A stretch of 11,553 nucleotides of DNA from an uncultured Lachnospiraceae bacterium (GTDB taxonomy: Bacteria; Bacillota; Clostridia; Lachnospirales; Lachnospiraceae), in contig CAMWXF010000025.1 in NCBI GenBank assembly GCA_947178115.1, positions 1 to 11,553 of the forward strand, read 5' to 3'. Positions 7,241 through 11,553 of this stretch are shown one piece after another. The translations under genes were made by a program, and so were the position numbers. The notes under the pieces are model-generated. The model was not told the DNA's origin and searched no databases. It saw nothing but the letters and a program-made list of their open reading frames with translations. Every line of letters begins with the position of its first letter. Within the stretch, counting starts at the first letter, position 1.

Positions 7241-8830
7241 ATGAACGGATATTTCAGACTGGTAAACGAAGAGGATAAGACCAGCCTTAAACTGATTCCG
7301 CCGACGGATGGCGGCAACAGGATCAATGTGAACGATGTGATCGAGTATATGTCGATGAAGGGTTATTCCTGTGACCTTCCTACTTTGAAAAGGGCAGTGG
7401 ATGCAACCGTAGATAAGGAGACGGTGCTGCTTCTTGAGAGGAATAAGAAGCCGTTGGAACGCGAATGCTATAAGTTGACGATTACACCGGATAAGATGCA
7501 GGCATACGCGAAGTTTTATGCGGCTTCCGAGGGCGGAGATGAAGTGACTGCGGGCGAGATCCTGCGGGATCTGGATGCCAGGGGTATTAAATGCGGCATC
7601 AAAGAAAACGAGATCAGACAATTCTTGCAGCACAAGGAATATTGTGAGGATATTCTGATTGCAGAGGGTGTGCCGCCTGTACAGGGGAAGGATGCCTATA
7701 TTGAGTATCAGTTTAATACAGACAAGAAAGCAAAACCCACATTAAAGGAAGACGGTAGTGTGGATTTCTTCAATTTAAATATTTTAAGTCACTGTAAGAA
7801 AGGTGATGTACTGGCGGTTCTGCACAAAGAAGAACCGGGTAAAGCGGGTTCGGATTTGTTCGGGGAGCGGATTAAGCCAGCGGATGTGAAGTCTGCGGTG
7901 CTGAAATTCGGTAACAATATCGAGCTGTCGGAGAACGGCATGATGATTACTTCCTTAGTGGACGGACATGTGGAGCTGGTAGAGGGCACCGTATTTGTGT
8001 CTGATATGTTACAGGTAGAGAATGTGGATAATGCTACCGGAAATATAGATTATGAAGGGACCGTACAGATCAACGGCAATGTGACTACCAATTTTGAAGT
8101 CAGGGCACACGGTGATATTGTAGTCAAAGGTGTTGTGGAAGGAGCAACTCTGCATGCAGACGGCAATATAGTCATAGCCAGGGGCATGAATGGCATGGGC
8201 AAAGGTTCGCTCTATGCAGGCGGCAATATTATTGCTAAGTTCCTTGAGAACGCTACTGCACAGGCGGAAGGGTATATTGCTTCCGAGTCGATTCTGCACA
8301 GCAAGATCATGGCGGGCGGCGAAGTAAATGTGGACGGTAAGAGAGGCTTTATCACAGGCGGCAGAGTGTGTGCCACAGGAGGTATTAACGTCAAGACACT
8401 GGGGTCTGAGATGGGGGCGGATACGGTTGTTGAAGTCGGTGCCGACCCGAAGATCAAGAACCGGATTGCAGAACTGCAGAAGTTAATTGAGGAAGATACG
8501 AAGACACTGCAGACGGTACAGCCGGTACTTGTTGCCACGAAACAAAAAGTTGCGCAAGGTGTTAAATTCAGTCAGGATCAATTGAAACATTTACAGTCGC
8601 TGGCACTCGTCAATCAGCAGAAGAGCGAGGCACTGTCAGCGAACCAGGCGGAGCTGAATGAGTTGATGGAGCAGGCGGGTAATACCACGGAGGCCAAGAT
8701 CAGGGTGAAGGGTATGGTATATCCCGGTACGAAAATATGCATCGGAGATGTATCCATGACGGTACAGAAGAATACACATTATTGCAGATTTATCAGAGAG
8801 CGCGGCGATGTGAAGGTCGCACCTTATTAG
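7241..8830 (+). CDS. fapA: FapA/DUF342 family protein (polymer-like beta-helix with coiled coil)
   Basis: A 529-residue DUF342/FapA-type protein. Residues ~1-155 are an N-terminal mixed domain. Residues ~163-260 contain the family block starting KPTLKEDGSVDF, with the HKEEPGKAGSDLFGERI segment. Residues ~262-400 are glycine-rich, evenly spaced short strands (VQINGNV, VRAHGDIVVKG, LHADGNIVIA, LYAGGNIIA, IMAGGEVNVDG), consistent with a right-handed beta-helix. Residues ~403-480 are a long charged, probably coiled-coil segment, followed by a final beta block (VKGMVYPGTKICIGD). No signal peptide or membrane segment is visible, so it should be cytoplasmic. The biochemical role is not established; homologues are common in motility operons, which supports a flagellar assembly or placement role. 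It starts 8 bp after fliA, with GGAAGGAA (7221-7228) upstream. Confidence 0.85.
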   Translation: MNGYFRLVNEEDKTSLKLIPPTDGGNRINVNDVIEYMSMKGYSCDLPTLKRAVDATVDKETVLLLERNKKPLERECYKLTITPDKMQAYAKFYAASEGGDEVTAGEILRDLDARGIKCGIKENEIRQFLQHKEYCEDILIAEGVPPVQGKDAYIEYQFNTDKKAKPTLKEDGSVDFFNLNILSHCKKGDVLAVLHKEEPGKAGSDLFGERIKPADVKSAVLKFGNNIELSENGMMITSLVDGHVELVEGTVFVSDMLQVENVDNATGNIDYEGTVQINGNVTTNFEVRAHGDIVVKGVVEGATLHADGNIVIARGMNGMGKGSLYAGGNIIAKFLENATAQAEGYIASESILHSKIMAGGEVNVDGKRGFITGGRVCATGGINVKTLGSEMGADTVVEVGADPKIKNRIAELQKLIEEDTKTLQTVQPVLVATKQKVAQGVKFSQDQLKHLQSLALVNQQKSEALSANQAELNELMEQAGNTTEAKIRVKGMVYPGTKICIGDVSMTVQKNTHYCRFIRERGDVKVAPY

Positions 8831-8905
8831 AAAGACGGTACCGGTTCGGCCTGACGGAGAAGACGAAGACTGAGATGTTGCGAACTATAGCGGGAGGCAG
8901 GGAGT

Positions 8906-9226
8906 ATGGCAGTAGGATTGGTAGAAATGCACGGACAGGTCACGAGAGCGCAGGATTTCACGACGATCAAGCATAACGAAGACTCCAGACCGGCGGTCGA
9001 GCAGGCGCATTTCGGACAGCAGTTGACCAAGCACGTAGAGAAGCAGGTCAACAGGGTCAATCAGGGAGATAAGCCGGAATACCATGAGCGTAAGTTTGAT
9101 GCTAAGGACAAAGGCAGTAATGAATACAAGGGTGACGGAGGAAAGAAAAGGAAGAAGAAACCGGGTGAGAACCCTGATGGTAAAGTGCTCATGAAGAAGG
9201 CGGAACATATTGACTTTTCCGTGTAA
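8906..9226 (+). CDS. Small basic hypothetical protein of the motility operon
   Basis: A 106-residue protein. The N-terminal ~45 residues (MAVGLVEMHGQVTRAQDFTT, then IKHNEDSRP) look like a conserved core of a small clostridial protein often seen in flagellar operons; that resemblance is from memory and has no functional label. The C-terminal half is Lys/Gly/Asp-rich and low complexity, with KKRKKKPG at 80-87, so it is probably disordered and could bind nucleic acid or acidic partners. There is no signal peptide or membrane helix. The ATG at 8906 follows GGGAGG (about 8890-8896). A 75-bp gap separates it from fapA, the longest gap before the end of the operon, with no promoter I can defend. Confidence 0.7.
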   Translation: MAVGLVEMHGQVTRAQDFTTIKHNEDSRPAVEQAHFGQQLTKHVEKQVNRVNQGDKPEYHERKFDAKDKGSNEYKGDGGKKRKKKPGENPDGKVLMKKAEHIDFSV

Positions 9227-9258
9227 ACGCATAGATCACAGAAGGGAAAGGAAGTAAG

Positions 9259-10434
9259 ATGAGTGCAACAGAGATTATTCTGATCGTCATCGGCGTGGCG
9301 ATATTCCTGCTGGGGTATCTCATGCCGGCGAGAAGGAAGGATATAGACGAGGAAGTGCAGTTGATCAGCGAGGATGAAGTCAGAAAGCTGGTTACCGCCG
9401 AGGTGGAAAACGTCAAGGATAGGATTGCCGATATCGTGGATGAAACCGTCAATTACTCGATTGAGAAGGCGGAGCGTGCGATGGAGCGAGTGACCAATGA
9501 AAAAATCATGGCGGTCAACGAGTATTCCGATACCGTGTTGGAGGAGATCAATAAGAATCATAAGGAGGTTGTGTTCTTATATGATATGCTGAATGATAAG
9601 CATGACAATCTGATGTCATCCATCAATGCGGCGACGATAGCGTCGGACGGTATCAAACAGACGGCCAGAGACGCGGAACTGACAGCTTCCGAGGCGGCGG
9701 ATAAGATCGATGCCGTGCTGCAGGCGGCGGACGAGGCAGCCGATACGATACAGAGTGCAGAGGAAACTGCAATAGAGGCGAGAAAAGTGGCGCAGGAAGC
9801 CCTGCAGATCATTATCGATATCAGTAAAAAACAGCCGGTTGATGAGCCGGAGCCGGCGGCGGAGACTGTGATGCAACAGGAAGAGCCCGCTCTTGCAGAT
9901 AGTTCGGATATGGACTGGGAAAACTGGACGGAGGAGAATGACGAACTATCGGAGATGATCGGAGGAACGGAGCCGTTTGAAGAACCGGAAGAGATATTAG
10001 AGTCGGAGGAAGAAACAGAAGAAATAATACCGGAGGAAGAAGCAGAAAAAGAGAGTGTTGATTTCACGCCGATCGCGCCCAGAAGAGTGGAAATCATCCA
10101 TCAGCCCGACGGAGACTACGTGGCTGGCGAAGAGGATGATCTCTCTACCAGCGCGGCATTTGCCAGCATGGGATTCTTTGCGCCGAAGACGGAGGAATAT
10201 GCGGAACTCGGGAAGAAGAATCGTCTCAGGAGATATTCCAGAAAGGACCGGTTGCAGGAAAATGCAGCGTCGATGGATATTCAGTTTGCGCAAGGCAAAG
10301 ATAACGGGCGTAATAGTAATGAGCGGATTCTGGAACTGCACAAGGCCGGCAAGTCAAATATGGCGATTGCCAAGGAACTGGGTCTGGGCTTAGGAGAAGT
10401 GAAGCTTGTTATTGATTTGTTTGAGGGTATGTAA
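9259..10434 (+). CDS. SwrB-like membrane-anchored coiled-coil protein with C-terminal HTH-like tail (DUF6115 type)
   Basis: A 391-residue protein. Residues 3-22 are a single N-terminal membrane helix followed by ARRK, predicting a cytoplasmic body. Residues ~28-190 are a long Ala/Glu/Asp/Lys helical region, likely coiled coil. Residues ~194-300 are very acidic and probably disordered. Residues ~353-389 (ERILELHKAGKSNMAIAKEL, then a GLGLGEVKLVIDLF helix) resemble a helix-turn-helix and the DUF6115-type tail. B. subtilis SwrB has the same order (N-terminal anchor, coiled coil, C-terminal HTH-like end) and lies just after sigD in the fla/che operon, where it promotes flagellar export-apparatus assembly. 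Equivalence here is inferred from position and architecture; this protein is more than twice SwrB's length because of the added helical and acidic regions. The ATG has AAAGGA at 9248-9252. Confidence 0.75.
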   Translation: MSATEIILIVIGVAIFLLGYLMPARRKDIDEEVQLISEDEVRKLVTAEVENVKDRIADIVDETVNYSIEKAERAMERVTNEKIMAVNEYSDTVLEEINKNHKEVVFLYDMLNDKHDNLMSSINAATIASDGIKQTARDAELTASEAADKIDAVLQAADEAADTIQSAEETAIEARKVAQEALQIIIDISKKQPVDEPEPAAETVMQQEEPALADSSDMDWENWTEENDELSEMIGGTEPFEEPEEILESEEETEEIIPEEEAEKESVDFTPIAPRRVEIIHQPDGDYVAGEEDDLSTSAAFASMGFFAPKTEEYAELGKKNRLRRYSRKDRLQENAASMDIQFAQGKDNGRNSNERILELHKAGKSNMAIAKELGLGLGEVKLVIDLFEGM

Positions 10435-10466
10435 GAATCAGAGTGACTGATAAAAGGTGACAATGC

Positions 10467-11198
10467 ATGGAACGGAAATATTATTTGCGCGGTCTGGGAA
10501 TCGGAATAGCGGTGACTGCAATCATCATGGGAATCGCAGTGTCAGGCGATAAAGCGATGACGGATGATGAGATCATTGCCAGAGCCAAAGAGCTGGGAAT
10601 GGTAGAGAATACGGTTCTGACGAATAGTGATGACGAAGCCGGCGGTGAAGAGAATACAGACGCACAGGACGAGGCAGACGAAGTGGAGGATGTTGCACAG
10701 TTCGGACAGGAGAATCCGAAGCCTGAAGATTTGACAGCGTCAGATGAGGAAGACGGGACGGCAGCGGACGGAGAAGAAGGCGAAGATATTGTGACACCGG
10801 CTGATACGGATAAGCCGGATATTGCCGATGACGGACAGGAAACGCCGGAGAGCAGCGCTGGGTCCGGACAGGAAGAAGAACAGGATACAGCGAGCGATAT
10901 AGCGGATGACGCGGAGACAGGTAATGAGGCACCGGAAAGCCAGACAGGAAACCGGCTGGAAAGTGGCAGTGGGATCATTACATCCGCCACAGTCAAGACG
11001 ATCACGATCAATCACGGAGACGGCTCTTATACTGTGGCAAGGAAGCTGGCGGATGTCGGGGTGGTCACATCGGCAGATACTTTTGACAGCTTTCTCTGTC
11101 AGAATGGGTATGATAAACGGCTCAGAACAGGGACGTTCTCGATTCCGGCGGATGCAAGTGACGAGCAGATCGCGCGGATTGTGACGGGGGCGGAGTAA
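10467..11198 (+). CDS. Membrane-anchored acidic-linker protein with MltG/YceG-like N-terminal module
   Basis: A 243-residue protein. Residues ~9-27 form one membrane helix with basic residues before it (MERKYYLR), so the rest should be extracytoplasmic. DDEIIARAKELGMVE follows at ~33-47. Residues ~52-165 are a highly acidic, Ser/Thr/Gly-containing linker. Residues ~176-242 resemble the LysM-like module at the start of the MltG/YceG fold: TINHGDGSYTVARKLADVGV, then SADTFDSFL and LRTGTFSIPADASDEQIARI. In full MltG this module precedes an endolytic transglycosylase domain with a catalytic Glu; the protein ends where that domain would begin, so no enzyme activity is predicted. It may bind peptidoglycan or span the wall near the flagellar base, which is inference. 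The ATG has AAAGGTG at 10453-10459. It is probably the last substantial gene of the operon. Confidence 0.75.
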   Translation: MERKYYLRGLGIGIAVTAIIMGIAVSGDKAMTDDEIIARAKELGMVENTVLTNSDDEAGGEENTDAQDEADEVEDVAQFGQENPKPEDLTASDEEDGTAADGEEGEDIVTPADTDKPDIADDGQETPESSAGSGQEEEQDTASDIADDAETGNEAPESQTGNRLESGSGIITSATVKTITINHGDGSYTVARKLADVGVVTSADTFDSFLCQNGYDKRLRTGTFSIPADASDEQIARIVTGAE

Positions 11199-11217
11199 TG
11201 CTGTTCATGGGGTATCG

Positions 11218-11224
11218 AAGGAGG
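11218..11224 (+). promoter_or_regulatory. Strong ribosome binding site before a short ORF
   Basis: AAGGAGG, 9 bp before the ATG at 11234. It is as strong as the sites of cheB and cheC, although only a 19-codon ORF follows. Confidence 0.6.
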
Positions 11225-11233
11225 CACGCACAG

Positions 11234-11293
11234 ATGGAAGTTAATATCTACGGAGCCGCGCTTTCGCTCCGTAAAAAGCGCAGCGGGCACTAA
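11234..11293 (+). CDS. Possible 19-residue leader peptide or gene remnant
   Basis: ATG at 11234, TAA at 11291-11293, encoding MEVNIYGAALSLRKKRSGH. The same frame is open back to an ATG at 11198-11200 that overlaps the stop of the preceding gene (TAATG), giving a 31-residue alternative. The AAGGAGG at 11218-11224 favours the shorter form. The coding bases run through the 5' arm of the long stem, all of hairpin A and the ascending arm of the terminator-like hairpin B, so translation and folding of this RNA would exclude each other. I recognise no family. It could equally be an accidental frame inside a repeat, or the start of a gene destroyed by insertion of the palindrome. Confidence 0.3.
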   Translation: MEVNIYGAALSLRKKRSGH

Positions 11294-11329
11294 GTTCGTG
11301 AAATACCTCACTAAGTGCCGGCGCTTTTT
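11273..11329. terminator. Bidirectional Rho-independent terminator-like hairpin
   Basis: AAAAAGCGC at 11273-11281 pairs perfectly with GCGCTTTTT at 11321-11329; the stem continues after a small asymmetric internal loop with GGCACT/AGTGCC. The G+C-rich stem is followed by T5 on the + strand and, because of the A5 on the other side, also on the - strand. It lies 75 bp after the last operon gene, inside the larger palindrome. If the outer 22-bp stem formed first it could compete with or stabilise this hairpin. Confidence 0.65.
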
Positions 11330-11420
11330 AAGGGGTTCCTTAAGATATTAACTTTCATCTGTGCTGGTTATCGAATGTGTCTGAACAGTAATACTGAGAT
11401 AAGATGATAAGAAATGTGGA

Positions 11421-11447
11421 AAGACCCCTTGCAAAGGGGTTTCTTTT
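11421..11447 (+). terminator. Rho-independent terminator
   Basis: ACCCCTT at 11424-11430 pairs with AAGGGGT at 11434-11440 around a GCA loop, followed by the T-rich run TTTCTTTT (11440-11447). This is a compact conventional intrinsic terminator for + strand transcription and the most likely final end of the motility transcript. Confidence 0.88.
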
Positions 11448-11449
11448 AT

Positions 11450-11536
11450 GTTATTGTAATTTAGTGTGTGTGAATATGCCGTAGGCATAGCGCGCCATAG
11501 GTAACAATAACCAAGTAAACACATATATCCGTAGGC
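11450..11536. repeat. Cluster of short inverted and direct repeats beyond the terminator
   Basis: GTTATTGT (11450-11457) is the reverse complement of ACAATAAC (11504-11511). Between them is a perfect hairpin, TATGCC-GTA-GGCATA (11475-11489). The octamer CCGTAGGC occurs at 11479-11486 and again at 11529-11536, 50 bp apart. No coding frame or promoter explains them. They could belong to the 5' leader of the next gene or to another dispersed repeat cut by the window edge. Confidence 0.5.
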
Positions 11537-11553
11537 TGCCGGTGCTTCATGAC

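Larger units (their letters stand above)
11228..11364 (+). repeat. 137-nt nested palindrome able to fold as a four-way-junction cloverleaf
   Basis: Outer stem: 11228-11249 pairs with 11343-11364 over 22 consecutive bp, all Watson-Crick except one G-T (11237/11355). Inside it are hairpin A (11250-11256 with 11266-11272, 7 bp, 9-nt loop), hairpin B (11273-11281 with 11321-11329, 9 bp, then GGCACT/AGTGCC at 11286-11291/11314-11319 and GTGA/TCAC at 11298-11301/11308-11311) and hairpin C (AAGG 11330-11333 with CCTT 11338-11341, GGTT loop). Adjacent helices abut directly; only base 11342 is unpaired at the junction. An 8-bp direct repeat CACTAAGT (11288-11295, 11309-11316) lies in hairpin B. It could be a non-coding or regulatory RNA, a mobile or dispersed palindromic element, or a compound terminator. 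The pairing is directly visible; the function is not. Confidence 0.8.
11199..11553 (+). other. Structured intergenic region after the operon
   Basis: About 355 bases with no confident protein gene. In order it holds a short ORF with a good ribosome binding site (11234-11293), a 137-nt cloverleaf-capable palindrome (11228-11364) with an embedded terminator-like hairpin, a plain stretch (11365-11420), a conventional terminator (11421-11447), and a set of short inverted and direct repeats (11450-11536). I could not find a convincing sigma-A or sigma-D promoter in it. In B. subtilis the genes after swrB are rpsB-tsf; whether these follow here lies outside the window. Confidence 0.7.

Noticed and set aside
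8737..8976. 79-codon + strand ORF across the fapA end and the gap to the next gene
   Set aside because: It is out of frame with the end of fapA and with the 8906 gene and has no ribosome binding site; it is a shadow frame.
9427..9434. GCCGATAT, a match to the -10 element of sigma-D/sigma-28 promoters
   Set aside because: It lies inside the SwrB-like coding region, and the bases ~16 bp upstream (GGAAAAC) do not give a good TAAA -35 element. Chance occurrence is likely.
9558..10097. Long minus-strand Ser-rich ORF opposite the SwrB-like gene
   Set aside because: It is a mirror of the Glu/Ala/Asp-rich coding strand; such biased genes produce long open antisense frames.
11099..11311. 70-codon minus-strand ORF overlapping the last gene and the palindrome
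   Set aside because: It is antisense to a well supported gene and to the structured element and has no recognisable protein features.
11461..11550. 29-codon minus-strand ORF from an ATG at 11550 to a stop at 11461
   Set aside because: No ribosome binding site can be seen because the window ends 3 bp upstream, the frame reads through the repeat cluster, and the peptide resembles nothing I know.
1..11553. tRNA, rRNA, CRISPR array, transposase or prophage genes
   Set aside because: I looked for all of these on both strands and saw none; the window is a continuous motility operon plus its 3' non-coding end.

Overview
The window is one co-oriented gene block on the + strand: the distal end of a large flagellar/chemotaxis operon of a motile, Gram-positive anaerobe. 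The suggested source is a clostridial bacterium, most likely Lachnospiraceae. This rests on the gene order (flhG, PilZ protein, cheB, cheA, cheW, cheC, cheD, fliA), the B. subtilis-like CheC/CheD adaptation module, strong AGGAGG-type ribosome binding sites, moderate G+C, and several small lineage-type proteins between the recognisable genes. The taxonomic call is inference from protein style and synteny; no 16S or other marker is present.

Layout. 1-314 is the C-terminal end of flhG. 354-1091 is a YcgR-like PilZ protein (c-di-GMP brake). 1133-5970 holds cheB, cheA, cheW, cheC and cheD. 6003-6434 is an unrecognised two-helix membrane protein. 6447-7232 is fliA (sigma-28/sigma-D). 7241-8830 is a FapA/DUF342 protein. 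8906-9226 is a small basic protein. 9259-10434 is a membrane-anchored coiled-coil protein that matches B. subtilis SwrB in position and architecture. 10467-11198 is a membrane-anchored protein with an acidic linker and an MltG/YceG-like N-terminal-type module but no transglycosylase domain. Intergenic gaps are 1-75 bp and I see no convincing internal promoter, so the block is probably one transcript.

How the genes work together. FlhG controls flagellar number and placement. The PilZ protein would couple c-di-GMP to motor function. CheA/CheW form the receptor signalling core, CheB demethylates receptors, CheD deamidates receptors and binds CheC, and CheC dephosphorylates CheY-P. FliA turns on late flagellar and chemotaxis genes. 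The SwrB-like protein probably acts on flagellar assembly. cheY, cheR and cheV are not in the window.

The last ~355 bases (11199-11553) contain no confident gene but are richly structured. A 137-nt element (11228-11364) has a 22-bp closing stem and three internal hairpins that abut almost without unpaired junction bases, so it can draw as a four-way-junction cloverleaf. One internal hairpin is flanked by A5 and T5 and looks like a bidirectional terminator. A good ribosome binding site and a 19-codon ORF run into the 5' side of the structure. A second, conventional Rho-independent terminator follows at 11421-11447, then a further set of short inverted and direct repeats. This 3' end is the least explained and most interesting part of the window.
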